Source: Symbiodinium natans (taxonomy: Eukaryota; Sar; Dinophyceae; Suessiales; Symbiodiniaceae). From it: 62,000 nucleotides of DNA. Below are positions 23,838-36,505 of this stretch, piece by piece. Location of the stretch: NCBI GenBank assembly GCA_905221605.1, contig CAJNDS010002091.1, positions 762,501-824,500 of the forward strand, given 5' to 3'. Position 1 is the first letter of the stretch. Every line of letters starts with the position of its first letter. The position numbers were made by a program, and so were the translations under genes. The notes below the pieces were generated by a model. It was not told where the DNA came from, made no database searches, and saw only the letters and a list, made by a program, of their open reading frames with translations.

Positions 23838-24120
23838 ACCAAATCCTTAATTTAAGGTCCGAAACCCTGAATTTAGGGTCCCAGCCCTTCAATTTAGGGT
23901 CAAAATCCTGAATTTTGGGTCCAAAACCCTAAGTTTCCTCCACATCCTTAACAAAGGGTGCAATCGCCTTATTTTCGGGTCTGAAACCCTTAATTTAGGG
24001 TCCACACCCTTAATTTAGGGCCAAAATCCTTCATTTAGGGGCCCGGGCCCTTAATTTTAGAGTGTCGGCCCTTAACAAACCCTTAATCCAAGGTCCCAGA
24101 CCCTTAAAATTAAGCCCCAG
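23838..24120. repeat. Tandem degenerate repeat of small palindromes
   Basis: About a dozen units of roughly 20 bp follow the pattern AACCCTTAATTTAGGGTCC. In each, CCCT and AGGG are paired around TAATTT. The units vary, so the array is old or under weak constraint. Confidence 0.75.
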
Positions 24121-24792
24121 CCCAAAATTTCAAAAGGATGGCAAGGCTTCTCGGTGGCAAAAAGACTCTGGGTTTAGGGCTATCACTATAGTGATTGGGA
24201 GTGGCCTTTTCGATTGCCACGCGGACCTTCCGGTCCAAGGACCCACGGCTCGCCTTCCGGCCTTCGCCTACGGTCCGCAAGCCTTCCGGCCCGCCTGCTG
24301 CGACCGGCCCCTTGCCTGAAGGGGCATGGTCTTCAGTTTAGGGTTTGAACCGAGAGATAGATTCCATTCTTGGTAAGAATTCTCCTTTTGAGAGTCTCTT
24401 TTTCCCACTTCTAAAGCAACCCCATATGAGTCAGGGCCATGATCAGGGATCCCCTAAACCTCAAACCCGAAACTCTCAACCCCAAACCCTAAACCCTAAA
24501 CCCAGAACCCTGAACCCTGAACCCTAAACCCTGAGCCCTAAACCCTAAACCCTGAGCCCTAAACCCTAAGACCCAAGTCTGAACCTTACAGGCTTCAGAG
24601 CTTCGTCCCACAGCCTTGGAACATAAAAAACAATCAAGCTCCCAGCCTTGGGCTCACCCCAAGACTCACATAGGCCCCTAAACCCTAAACCCTAAACCCC
24701 AAACCCCAAGCCCCAAACCCTAACCCTAAAACCTAAACCCTAAACCCACTTCACGAAGTACATGGGATAGGTGCGCTCTCCATACACGCGTT

Positions 24793-26137
24793 TCAAGTTT
24801 CTGGAGGCAGCATTTTCAGGTTTGTACGCACCAGCCTGAAGAACTCCTCAGGAGGAAGGAGAGGGCGCTCGCCCTTGCAGAGGCTGAAGCCCCAGCGTTA
24901 GGGTTTGGGGTTTGGGGTTTGGGGTTTAAGGTTTAGGGTTTAGGGTTTAGGGTTTAGGGAAAGTTTAGGGTTTAGGGAAAATAGTTGGGACAGACTTCTA
25001 ACGTGAAGCGCGGGAGCTTGGCATGAGTACACAGGTGCTCCTCTGCATCGTGGCGGGCGCAAAGAGGACTTCCCAGCCTTGCTGCTGCCAACGCAGCCAG
25101 TTGCGTTTTCTTGGAAGAGCAGATATCGGCAGAGTCCTTTCTCAGCATGTTCTGGAGGATATGCAGCATCTGCTCAAGATAGGCCACCTCATAGACTTCG
25201 CAATGTCTGCCTTTCGTCGAGTTGGGCCTAAACCCTAAACCCTGAACCCTATAAACCCTAAACCCTAAAACCTCAACCCTAAACCCTAAACCCTAAACCC
25301 TAAACCCTAAACCCTAAACCCTAAACCCTGAGCCGAACCTAAGTTAGAGTGGAGTCATCGAGATATCAGGGTTGAGGGTTTAGGGTTTAGGCAGACTTCC
25401 GAGTGGCATACTTGCTCCGCGGGGTCACCAGCAACTGCAGACGCCAAGAGGCCTGCTGCAGGCGACCCTAGACCCAATACTTCGGGTTTAGGGTTAGGGT
25501 TTAGGGTTTAGGGTTTAGGGTTTAGTTAGGGCTTAGGGTTTAGGGCTAAAGGTTTAGGGCTTAGGGTGTCATGGTAATGACACCCTACGTACTGGAATTC
25601 GACTTGCTTACTCTCAAGGTGAGTTTGGAGACCCTATCGTATCTAAACCACCGAGGCCCTGAAGCCCTAAACCCTAAACCCTAAACCCTAAACCCTAAAC
25701 CCCTTTGAGTCAACCTGGGGGTCAAGGGCTTCAGAGTGTAGGGGTTTGGGCGTTTAGGGGTTTAAGAGTTTAGGAGTTTGGGGTTTGAGGTCTTTTTGTG
25801 GCTCAGGGGTTTAGGGTTCAGCGTCTAGGGTTTCGTGGTTTGCGGGTCAGGGTTTAGCCCAACTTCCCAAAGGTAGTTTATACCTGGGCCTTAAAGGGGT
25901 TCCTATACAGTAGCCTTAGGGCCCAAATATGTACCAAAGGGGTGCAGTGCTTGTCGCAGCCCGTCCTCCTCTTCGGTGCAGTTGAGGGCAAAGTCGGCGT
26001 TTGGCAGCGCGACGGTGTAGTTGGTTCCTTGGACTCATGGTGGGTTCGGCGGGGGAGGACGCGGCTGCTTTGCTTTCAGGAATACTTTCTCTCACATACA
26101 CGCACGCACACACACACACACACACTCTCACTCCATC

Positions 26138-26169
<32 letters not shown>

Positions 26170-27913
26170 CCTCTCTCTCTCACACACAATCGCCGTCTCT
26201 CTATCTCTCTCTGTCGCTCCAAAATCAAAAGAAGAACGAAAATATAAAACAAATGTGTACATACATATTTACACATGTATACGCACATTTGCCTCGAGTA
26301 ACACGCATATGCGAGGATGTCAGGTCTCTCTCTCTATATATATATATATATGTGTATATATATATATATGTATCAAAATGTCGATGATGCTGATGCCACT
26401 GTGTATCCGTATCAAAAGCGTGCAGGAACTGCAACCATGAGCTTGTCAGCTCAGCTTGAACCGGCGGATTGGCAACTTGAGTTTCGTTTTTTTTGCAATC
26501 GCGCGGCTTTTTTTAACTTTGGCCGCAATGTTAGCAGCAAGTATCATAGTGGCAGCAACCTCGTGAGCAGCCCTAAATACTCCACCCTCTCTCTCAAGTA
26601 TGCTGGGATTCCGGGTTGTGTTGGATCAAAGGTTCAATTTAGGTCTCCCTGGGAACATCTTCCAGTGGGAACGCATGAGACAGTCGGAGTTTCCTGTTTG
26701 CAAAAGAGACTAGCTACATCTGAGCAAGTCGGTGTACCAAAACGAGATTCTCCTTAGAACCTTAATATAAATTCTATGTTTTTTGTTTTAAATTCTATTG
26801 GGTTTTGTATAAACCAAAAAGCATGTAATTCCCAGGGGGGTTGTAGAAAATCATCCCAGAAACACACCAGGAACGCAAAGGTTCGGGCGTCTAGAGCCCA
26901 GGGAAAAGGATCTTGGACTCAGGACTTGAAGGGTTTAGGGTTTAGGGTTTAGGGTTTAGGGTTCAGGGGCTTAGCGCCTGGGATTCCCTAATCAGGCAGT
27001 CTAGGACTTACCCCAAGGGTCCATGGACCTCATTAACATATACTTGGGCCCCAACGCACCATTGCAGGAGGTACTTTGAGGCCCGAGTATTCCCTATTTA
27101 GGTACATGGGCCTTTGGGGTGAGTCTCTCTAAACCCTAAACCCTAAACCCCAAACCCCAAACCCCATAAACCCAAGGTTTCGTGGATGAACTGGAGCTCA
27201 AAGTTCTGCCGAGTCTCGACCCAGTTCGAGTGCAGGGACCATTTCCATACTGTAGCCTGGCAGCGTCTTCGTCGGGCACCTGAGCTAGGTTGGATTTAGG
27301 GTTTAGGGTTTAGGTTTAGGGTTTAGGGTTTAGGGATAGGGTTTAGGGTTTAGTGTTTAGGGTTGAGGGTTGAGGGTTTAGGGTTGAGGGTTGTTGGGTT
27401 GAGGGTTGAGGGATTAGGGTTTAGAGTTTAGGGTTTGGGGTTTAAATTGACCCTGCTAACCCCGAAGCTCATCGCTACATCCTGAACCCTGAATGGCTTG
27501 CTAGTCATCACCATAAACCCCGTAAGCCAAAATGAACATTTGTTTAGGGTTTAGGTCTTAGGGTTAGGGGTTGAGGGTTCTAGGCCCCAACAACAACTTG
27601 GCAGCCCAGTATCCATATTACAATAAGGGCACTCTTTTTGTGGTTGGTTACTTTATATGTTAGCCCAGAACCAAACAAAGGGTAAAGGGTACTGTACCAC
27701 TGGGCACCAAGACGAATCTTTTGCCCTTAGTGAAACTTGGATGACTACTCAACCCCACCTTAAAGTTTGTTTTTTCGGAGCTGTAGTTCTCTACAAAAAC
27801 CCAAAAAATCACGGTCCTAAGAGCCAGCCAGAAGAAAGACAAACAACAACAGCTGGTCCAAGACGCAATGGCTGCACATGCAGGGACAGCCCCGCCAGCT
27901 CCACGTCCAAGTC
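24793..27913 (-). CDS. Unidentified protein, seven-exon gene, 5' end not found
   Basis: A minus-strand gene of at least 218 codons that I do not recognise. Exons are 27913-27851, 27758-27714, 27256-27172, 26027-25935, 25467-25393, 25210-24996 and 24873-24793; all phases match and the last exon ends in TGA. The last five exons are the firmest. Typical stretches are VWKWSLHSNWVETRQNFE, TNYTVALPNADFALN, HCEVYEVAYLEQMLHILQ and ERPLLPPEEFFRLVRTN. The long helical stretch in exon 6 looks globular, with no clear membrane segment. Donors are GT except for one GC after 25393; every acceptor is AG followed by G. The introns contain heptamer arrays (for example 25260-25330 and 24900-24975), and the 27257-27713 intron begins with a family A element. 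The 1.1-kb intron 26028-27171 also holds microsatellites and could hide another exon. Confidence 0.74.
26099..26372 (+). repeat. CA, CT and TA microsatellites
   Basis: CA repeats (26105-26124), CT-rich repeats (26126-26216) and TA repeats (26333-26372). They lie in the long intron of the seven-exon gene. Confidence 0.9.
27013..27117. mobile_element. Family C TIR element
   Basis: Ends are CAAGGGTCCATGGACC and GGTACATGGGCCTTTG. It lies inside the 27171-26028 intron of the seven-exon gene. Confidence 0.75.
27597..27713. mobile_element. Family A TIR element
   Basis: Ends CTTGGCAGCCCAG and CTGGGCACCAAG match the ankyrin introns 5 and 7, and the inner AACCAAACAAAGGGTAAA is shared with intron 7. 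It forms the 5' part of the intron at 27257-27713. Another copy with a worn left end finishes at 49351. Confidence 0.72.
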
Positions 27914-28782
27914 CTCTCAAGAGACAATCGGCGCCCTCTTGCTATGGAGCTGTTGGGTTTGGGGTCTAGGGTTAGGGTTTAGGGGTCTAAGGCGGCTTAA
28001 GGGTCTGTAGGGTTTTGAGTTCAAGGTCTACCCATGCTTAGGGCAGCCTCAGCCCAAGACCCCACCAGATTTAGGGTTTAGGGTTTAGGGGTACACGAGC
28101 TCCGCACGGCATCGCAGGCAACCTAGAGGATTGCTGCGCGCAAGGGCGGCAACTAGCAATGAAGAAGCATGCGCACACAAGACACGACCGAAAGCCCCGT
28201 CGCCGTGAATAAAGGGAAGACCTGGGGCTGAACCCTTATGTGACCTGTACACACTACAACGCTGAGTTCGGCGTCTAGGAAACCCTAAACAACCCGCAGT
28301 AAGCCCTAAACACTAAACCCCAACCTGTGCCCTCACAGCCCATGAAACACATTTTTTCTCCTTGAACCCCAAAAACATCCTCAATCTTTAGACCCACAAC
28401 CCGGATTAAAAGTTTCGTTCAACCCCAAACCTCCTAACCAGAACAGAAAGCCCGGCGCCTCAAGTTTCCGAGACCCAAGAGTAACCTATTGCGAACAAGT
28501 GTATTTAAAGGGGCTTTGCGAGGGAACCCAAACCTTAAAAAAAGGGAACAAGCGCCTACTCTGCGTCCTAGCTTCTAAGCCCGAGGCCCTGTTTAGGGTT
28601 TAGGCTTTAGGGTTTATGGTCTAATCCCTAAAGACGGGGAATCTCTAAACCCTGATACCCAAACACCAACGAAACCACGCCTGACCCCCAAGAGCAAGAA
28701 CAACAAAAGCTAACACAATCGCCAGCGATGACCAGGCCCTAAACCCTAAACCCAAAAACCCTGAAACCCTAAACCCTAAACC

Positions 28783-28975
28783 CCAACCCTAAATACCCTA
28801 ATACCCTAAATACCCTAAATACCCTAAATACCCTAAATACCCTAAATACCCAAATACCCTAAATACCCTAAATACCCTTAATACCCTAAATACCTAAATA
28901 CCCTAAATGCCCTAAATGCCCTACATACCCTAAATACCCTAAATACCCTAAATACCCTAAATACCCTAAAACCTA
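28783..28975 (-). repeat. Nonamer CCCTAAATA array
   Basis: About 20 copies of a 9-mer with few variants, flanked on both sides by CCCTAAA heptamers. Confidence 0.92.
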
Positions 28976-29725
28976 AGCCCCAAACCCCAAACCCTAACCC
29001 TAAACCCTAAACCCTAAACCCTAAACTCTATGCCCTAGCCCTAAAGCGAGTTGACGTCTAGTCGCTGGCAGCGTCTGCACGTGGCCGGCGGCAAGCCAGG
29101 CGGACGTCACCTCAGCGAGTCTCTTGGATTTCGGGTTGAGGGACTCGGGGTTTTAGGGGTTTAGGGTTTTTAGGGCTTTAGGGGTTTAGGGTTTTTAGGG
29201 CCTTTAGGGGTTTAGGGGGTTTAGGGTTTTTAGGGCATTTAGGGTGAAAAACTTAGGGGCTTAGGGTTCCAGGGCTTCGGGCTTTAAGGTTGGGGATCTG
29301 TTCTTGGCCAGGGATCGAAGTACCCGCGCATCCGTGCACCGAAGCACTTGGGTCAGAATATACACAAATGAGCAGACGGGTTTAGGGTTTAGGGTTTAGG
29401 GTTTAGGGTTTAGGGTTTAGGGTTTAGGGTTTAGGGTTTAGGGACTTCTACAGTTTTGGGAAAGCGGAGCAAACTCATGCTCCAAAAACTGGGACTTCCA
29501 TAAACGCGCGCGGTGAACAACTAGACACGCGGCCCCCCACACACACAAAACCCTGAACGCGCCAAGCTCTCCGCCTAAACATCTTAGACCCAACAAGAAG
29601 AAAAGCACACCCAGAACCCCGAAATCTAGACATATATGTATATATAACCCCTCAGCCGTTAAACCCCTGAAGAAACTTGAGCCCTTCAACAATAATCCCC
29701 CGAAGAACCCATACTTTGGGCTTGC

Positions 29726-29764
29726 CTCGGGTTCGTCTTGGAGGGTAGCCTGGCACTCGACGTC
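29726..29764 (-). CDS. Short exon, unknown protein
   Basis: A 13-codon exon (DVECQATLQDEPE) is framed by CTAAG-G and a GC donor, phase 0 to 0. A neighbouring frame at about 29380-29290 (VCSFVYILTQVLRCTDARVL) and one at about 29110-29045 are also exon-like on the same strand. Confidence 0.42.
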
Positions 29765-31131
29765 CTTAGAGCAAAAGAGGCTTTAGGGTTTAGGGTTTAG
29801 GATTTGGGGTTTAGGGTTTAGGGCTTAGGATTTAGGGTTTAGGGTTTAGGATTTAGGGTTTAGGGTTTAGGATGTAGGGTTTAGGATTTAGGGTTTAGGA
29901 TTCAGGGTTTAGGGTCGGCAAGGCTTGCAGACTTCGAGGTCCATGGCACTCATTACTTGTTGTTTCAAGGTACTTATAACCCAATATAACTGTACTTAGA
30001 AGCCATGCATAAGACCCTTAAGTACCCCAATATGGTGATAATTGGGTGATATATTGGGTTCTTAAGTACCCTGATTCTCCAAGTAGCCCATTTAAAACTG
30101 TCCTTCCACCACAATGAGGAATTGTAAGTGAGTTGTAAATGTCCTTATACTTGGGTGACAAGTACCCTGAAGCTCCAATGATCCAAGTAGGGTTGAGGGT
30201 TAGAGCCCTAAACCCTAGACCCTAAACCCCTAAACCCCTAAACCCGAGGATCTTCCCAACTTGCAGCAGCCAAGCCCTCTCGATCATGCCATTGGGCTGA
30301 TGTCTCGGCTACCCTTGGGAAAGGGTTTAGGGTTTAAGGTTTAGGACGTTTTTGGTAGGGGTTCCGGTAGTATGGTGCATGACCCCAATTTTGGGGTTCA
30401 TTTGGTCCGAGGTAAGCCCTGTACGGTCAGGATCCTCGCAGCATCAGACTTAAGAATCCTCTGCTCACCTGATTGCACATCTGCATTCCAAACATTCAAA
30501 ACCCTCAACCCTCAACCCTCAACCCTAAGCCCTAAGCCCTAAGCCCTAAACCCTAAACCCTAAACCCTAAACCCTAAACCCTAAACCCTAAACCCTAAAC
30601 CCTCACTTTCTCTTTCCATCCACCCGACGGCCTAAGAGCCAAGAAGCCCTGGGGCCTAAAGGGCCTATGATGCCTCAAGACCCAGAAAGCCCCCGGAGGA
30701 CTGGGCATCAAGCCACAAAGTTTGGTTTAGGGTTTAGGGTTTAGGGTTTAGGGTTTAGGGTTTAGGGTTTAGGGTTTAGGGTTTAGGGTTTAGGGTTTAG
30801 GGTTTAGGGTTTAGGGTTTAGGGTTTAGGGTTTAGGGTTTAGGGTTTAGGGTTTAGGGCTTCAAGTTTAGGGGTTTAGGGGTTTAGGGGTTTAGGGGTTT
30901 AGGGGTTTAGGGGTTTAGGGGTTTAGGGGTTTAGGGCCGGAGACATGAACCCTAAACCCTAAACCCTTTTAGGGTTCACTTGGTTCCCAAGGTATGGGAT
31001 TCTAGGGGTTAAGGTGAGTAAGCAACCCAAGCCTTGCCTGCAACCATTCTACACCCGCAGAACGAAACCTAAACCCTAAACCCCAAACCCCAAACCCTAA
31101 ACCCTAAACCCTAAACCCTAAACCCAGAGAC

Positions 31132-31197
31132 CTGATTGCTCCAAGCTGCGTAGCGCGTGTCCGGGAGCAAGTCGCCCACCACCACCATTGCCGCAAC
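31132..31197 (-). CDS. Single exon, unknown protein
   Basis: A 22-codon exon, phase 0 to 0, between CCAAAG-G and a GT donor, reading VAAMVVVGDLLPDTRYAAW. Another exon-like piece follows at about 30320-30244 (VAETSAQWHDREGLAAASW). The two do not join in phase, so an exon between them is missing. Confidence 0.42.
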
Positions 31198-31759
31198 CTT
31201 TGGAAAGCAAGGGTTTAGGGCTTCGAGGCTTTAGGGCTTAGAGGGCTTGGGGCTTTGAGGGTTTAGGCCTTAGAGGGTTGAGGGCTTAGAGGGTTTAGGG
31301 CATATAGGGTTGAGGGCTTAGAGGGTTCAGGGATGAGAGGGTTTGGGGCTCAGAGGGTTTTGGGCTCATTAGGACTTAGAGGGTTTGGGGCTTAGAGGGT
31401 TTAGGCCTTCCCCCGAATGTCATCCCGAGTTTCGGGTTACAGGGCCTGAAGGTGCGTATGGCTTAGGGTTGGGGGGTGTCGAAGCTCCCAAAGTGCCGGG
31501 GTCAATAACCTTCTTACTTACCTCATAAACGGCAAGAGTAAATAGACGGAATTCCTGCAGCAATTTCTGTTCCATAGGTCTCTAGCTTACTATACTTGTA
31601 GGTTCACAGGCATGGTTATAACCGGAGTATCTACAAGTAACGGCGGCTATAACTTTATTTAGGATGCTTCCAACCCGATTGAACGACCCACAAGCCTCCA
31701 AGTGGGGGTTTCCGAAATTAGGGTTACCTTATTTGGTTTAGGGTTTAGGGTTTAGGGTT

Positions 31760-31995
31760 TAGGGTTAGGGGTTTAGGGGTTTAGGGGTTTAGGGGTTTAG
31801 GGGTTTAGGGGTTTAGGGGTTTAGGGGTTTAGGGGTTTAGGGGTTTAGGGGTTTAGGTGTTTAGGGGTTTAGGGGTTTAGGGGTTTAGGGGTTTAGGGGT
31901 TTAGGGGTTTAGGGGTTTAGGGGTTTAGGGGTTTAGGGGTTTAGGGGTTTAGGGGTTTAGGGGTTTAGGGGTTTAGGGGTTTAGGGGTTTAGGGT
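31760..31995 (+). repeat. Octamer TTTAGGGG array
   Basis: About 28 copies of the 8-mer TTTAGGGG, flanked by ordinary TTTAGGG. A smaller array of the same octamer is at 30866-30935. Confidence 0.92.
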
Positions 31996-34074
31996 TTAGG
32001 GTTTCCTACTATTTGGGGGGGGGTCTAGTTTTGGGGTCCCAAGTAGACGTAGACAGGCAGGCCACTGTAAGTAGGCCTTCGCGTGGAGCGTTCAGGTGAG
32101 GCCCACTGAGAACCCCAAACCCCGATCTAAACTAGAATCCCCAAACCCTAAACCCTAAACCCTAAACCCTAAACCCTAAACCCTAAACCCTAAACCCTAA
32201 ACCCTTCTTCCATATCAGCCCTTAGAAGCTCCAAACACAAATTCCCTGACTTGGCCCAGTAAATTCCTACGTCCCTCCCGGTGTGAACCCTTGTACCCTA
32301 AGGCTGTTGGGCCCTCAAACCCTTAGGAATTGAGACCCCAGAGCCCTCCTTAGGAGGTACCAGTCCCTCTGTAGGAGGGTCCTTGGAGCCTTAGGGTAAA
32401 AACTACAAATAGGTTTAGCGTTCAGGGTTTTTGCGGGGGTATATGACCCCCTTTTTGGGGTTCATGTGGCTCCCCACAAAAGAAAGGTTTTTTTTTCGGG
32501 TTTTAGGTTGTTCGGTTTTTCGGTTTTTAGGCTTTCTGGGTTTTAGGCTTTGAGGCGTTTAATTAGGCTTCTGGGAGTTTAGGGTTTTGGGGTTTAGACC
32601 TCAGGGTTTAGAGTTTGGGTTTAGGGTTTGGGGTTTCTCGAACAAGTGACTTACTTGCCGGGTTCGGTTTCCGCATGCAGGGTTGAGGGCTGAAAAAGTC
32701 GAGAGAATATACCCTGGAGGTTCATGGGGCTTACGATTTGCTTGCAATAGGCCACTCCCCCTCGTCGCCCCGACGATAACCCCAATTAAGGTATGTGAAC
32801 CCTAAACCCTAAACCCCTAAGCCCTGACCCTAAACCCTAACCCTAAACCCTAAACCCTAAACCCTAAACCCTGAACCCTAAACCCTAAACCCTAAACCCT
32901 AAACCCTAAACCCTAAACCCTAAACCCTAAACCCTAAACCCTAAACCCTAAACCCTTTCCCAAGGTTGGTCCGCCGGAGCGCGCCACGTGAGGCCAGCTG
33001 CGAGGACGAGATCTTGGACTCGGCGAGGTTGCTGAGGCGGCAACCTGCTGTTGGGTTTTTTTAAGGGTTTAGGGTTTAGGGTTTTAGGGTTTAGGGTTTA
33101 GGGTTTAGTGTTTAGGGTTTGGGGTTTAGGGTTTAGGGTTGAGAGGTTGAGAGGTTGAGGGGTTGAGGGGTTGAGGGGTTGAGGGGTGTCGGGTTTGGAG
33201 TTTTAAGGTTGGATTGTTTGGGGGTTTAGGGTTCAGGGTCTAGGGTTTAGCGGTTTACGGGTGTAGGGTTAAGGGTTTAGGGGTTTGGGGGCTTAGGGAT
33301 TCAGGAGATTTGGGCTTCGGGGTTCGCAGGGCTTTGTAAGGTTTAAGGGCTCCGGGAACTGCCGTGATGCCTTCGGCGCTTTATGGTCGGGACTCTGAAA
33401 ACCCTGCACCCTAAACCCTAAACCCTAAACCCTAAACCCTAAGCCCCAAACCCTGAACCCTATTTGGGGGCGCGGCAAGGCAACCTTCGATGAGTTGTTG
33501 GGAGACTGGAGCCTGTAGACGCTCGAAACCTATCCAAACCAACCCAAATAGGGTTTAGGGTTTAGGGTTTAGGGTTTAGGGTTTAGGGTTTAGGGCTCAG
33601 GGTTTAGGATTTAGGGCTTAGGGTGCAGGGTTTAGGGCTTAGAGTTTAGGATTTAAGGATCAAGGCTTTGAGTGCAGGCACCTGGCAAATCGAAAAACCC
33701 TTGTGCTTGACAAGGACAGCTCCGGTAACCAGGGTTTAGGGTTTAGGGTTCAGGGTTCAGGGTTTAGGGTTTATTGTTCGTTCAAGTTCCTGTGAACACA
33801 TCTACTTCGCAAAAGGGCTTAGGGATACTTGGGTGCAAGTGTACGTGTAGGATGTAGGGGTGAAAATGTAAGCTCCGGCAACCCTAAATCTAAATCCCCA
33901 AACCCTTATTCAACCCTGTGCTTTAATCTCTTGGCTCTTAACCCTAAACCCTAATTGTTGTTTTAACCCTAACCCCTAACCCCTAATCCCGAAGTAGTCG
34001 ACTTAGCCCTAAACCCTTAAGCCCTTAAACCCTAAAACCCTTAAACCCTTAAACCCTTACCTTAAACCCTAAAC

Positions 34075-34187
34075 CCGACATGGCCACACTGACCCGGGCC
34101 CCCCGGCGGAAGTCCACGCTGGCGCTCCAGGCAATCGTGAAGGAGACGTTCTCTGTGCCCAGGGACTGGGCCTGACGCAGGGCTTTC
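34075..34187 (-). CDS. Single exon, beta-rich unknown protein
   Basis: The 113-nt exon starts after CCCAG-G and ends at a GT donor. It reads ALRQAQSLGTENVSFTIAWS and then ASVDFRRGARVSVAMS. A second exon of similar flavour starts at 34455 (ATWSFTFQTAAAEFVQAAEA). The alternating pattern suggests beta-sandwich repeats (inference). The phase between the two is not resolved. Confidence 0.5.
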
Positions 34188-36234
34188 CTGGGTTGTTTTT
34201 AGGGGCTTTAGGAAACTTTAGGGTATGTTAAAGGCTTTGTTCAGGGGGTTTTAGGAGCTTTAGGCAGTTAGGAAGTCAAAGTAGGGGGTTAGGGGGTTGC
34301 GGGGTTTGGGGGCACAAGGGTTTCTCATCTCCCCCCACCCCCACCCCCCCCCCCCACTCCCCACCCTAAACCCTAAACCCTAAATCCCCTTCCGCGGCCT
34401 CGGCGGCTTGGACAAACTCGGCGGCAGCGGTTTGAAAGGTGAAGCTCCATGTGGCCTCTCCACAGGGTGGAGAGGGGGTTTCAGGGTTTGAGGGACATGT
34501 TTTAGGTGTAGTGGTTTAGGGTTTAGGGTTTAGGGTTTAGGGTTTAGGGTTTAGGGTTTAGGGTTTAGGGTTTAGGGTTTAGGGTTTAGGGTTTAGGGTT
34601 TAGGGTTTAATTATGCTTCAGGGTTTTGGGCCTGTTTGAGGGACGTGTTTTAGGTGTAGTAGTTTAGGGTTTAGGGTTTATGCTTCAGGGTTATGGGGCT
34701 TTAGGGTTCAGGAATGTATTTCTAGAGTTCTCAGTATTTCAGTGGACTGGCCACGGGGGGCGAGCCGGCAAGCGGCCAAGAAGCCCTGTCAGCGTTTCCA
34801 ACATCTAGTTGCTTTCATAGTATGGTTACCCTTAACCCGAAAACTTATGTACCCTAAACCCTAAACCCTAAACCCTAAACCCTGAACCCTAAACCCTAAA
34901 CCCTTAAACCCTAAACCCTAAACCCGTTACCACTCGGCTCCCAAAACTCGAAAAAACCCAGAAACCATGCCTCGACTCCTGCACTGCAGCGAAGACCCTA
35001 TAGCCCTGAGCCGAAAACCAGTATGCCCTTAGTAGGGTTTTGGGTTTAGGGTTTAGGGTCTAGGGTTTAGGGTCGGCTTAGGGTTTAGGGTTTAGGGTTT
35101 AGGGTTTACGGTTTAGGAAAACCCAAACCCTGAAATGCCCCAAAAAACAAAGCCCCCAAACCACAAGCCTAGGCCCTGCAAAGCCCTGCAAAGGCCCTAC
35201 AAACTCAAAGCTCCCAAAGCCCCCCCAAACCTCCATACCAACCCGAAACCCCATAGATAAACCCTAAACCCTAACCTTAAATCCCAAGCCCTAAACCCAA
35301 AACCCAAAACCCTAAACCCGGAACCCTAAACCCTAAACCCAAAACCCCCATACCCAGCCCGGATTCAAGATAAGCCTTGCTAGGACCGGCCTCTTCCGAC
35401 AGCTTCTCGGGTTTCAGCCCTGGGCTGAGGTTGTTGAGAGTTCAGGGCTGCAGATCCATGACATGTAGGGCTCTAAACCCTAAACCCTAAACCCTAAACC
35501 CTGAACCCTAAACCCTAAACCCTAAACCCTAAACCCTAAACCCTAAACCCTAAACCCTAAACCCTAAACCCTAAACCCTAAACCCAAACCCTTAGGGTTG
35601 AGATAAAGCCTCGGAGAGAGGGACGGAGGACCACCAACGCAACGTCCTGCATCGGGGTACGGACTCCTGCAGCTCCATTGGGGCCAGCAACATCGTCAGG
35701 ACCCTACAACTCGCAAGCCCTAAACCCTAAACCCTAAACCCTAAACCCTAGACCCTAAACCCTAAACCCTAGACCCTAGACCCTAAACCCTAAACCCTAA
35801 ACCCTGAACCCTAAACCTGCTCCGAGTTCCGAGTCTCTCACAGTGGCCTGGGGCCTGTGGCTGTCATCTCAGGTGCCGTGGCAGAAAGGCCCCTTGCGAG
35901 AGGGTGCCAAGCACAGCCCGGTGATGCCCCTGAAAGCGGCAGAGTGTTTCGTCCATCAGAAGGTGCCTTGAGATGCTCGGTACCTAAACCCTAAACCCTA
36001 AACCCTAAACCCTAAACCCTACACCCTAAACCCTATACCCTAAACCCTAAACCCTAGACCCAGAACCCTAAACCCTGAGCGCATGGACCCCAATCAGGTC
36101 CAAGGCAGGGCGCTGATCGAGAGAGTATTGGTCATAACAAACTGTCTGAAAAACCTTCGAAGATGATGCCTGATCGGGATCGGAGGCTTGGCTTGGGCGG
36201 TTCCGGACAACGCCTGTCACCTTCGGATTTGGGC

Positions 36235-36505
36235 TCAGGGATTAGGCTTTATATAGGGAGGGTTTAGGGTATAGGCCGGTATAGGCTTTTGGGCATGCGG
36301 GGATTTCAGATTTTTGCGGCTCGGGTGCAGAAGGAAGACAGCAATGGTCGAAGTAAGGTACTTCTCAGGCAGCAAAAGCAAGGACTCAATTCCAACCAAG
36401 TGCTCATCCGGGTACGACTGGAAGGATACCGCAATTCGTGATTGCCAGCAGCATCTAGAAACCGCGTTTCGCCAGGGACATGGCGGGCCTAAGGGCTCCC
36501 ATACG
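36235..36505 (-). CDS. Exon-sized frame, unknown protein
   Basis: The minus-strand frame is open after TTAG-G near 36490. It includes CCWQSRIAVSFQSYPDEH and LVGIESLLLLPEKYLTSTIA. The last residues before 36235 are translated heptamer repeat, so the real exon end is nearer 36300. Confidence 0.42.

Noticed and set aside
26317-26757. 146-codon plus-strand frame
   Set aside because: It starts in TA and CT microsatellite, lies within the long intron of a minus-strand gene and has no splice partners; kept only as a low possibility.
28783-28975. CRISPR-like direct repeats
   Set aside because: Units are contiguous 7 to 9-mers without spacers, and no cas-like gene is present.
35820-35985. Plus-strand exon (AWGLWLSSQVPWQKGPLREG)
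   Set aside because: Several frames are open on both strands in this GC-rich gap and no splice pair decides, so it is not annotated.
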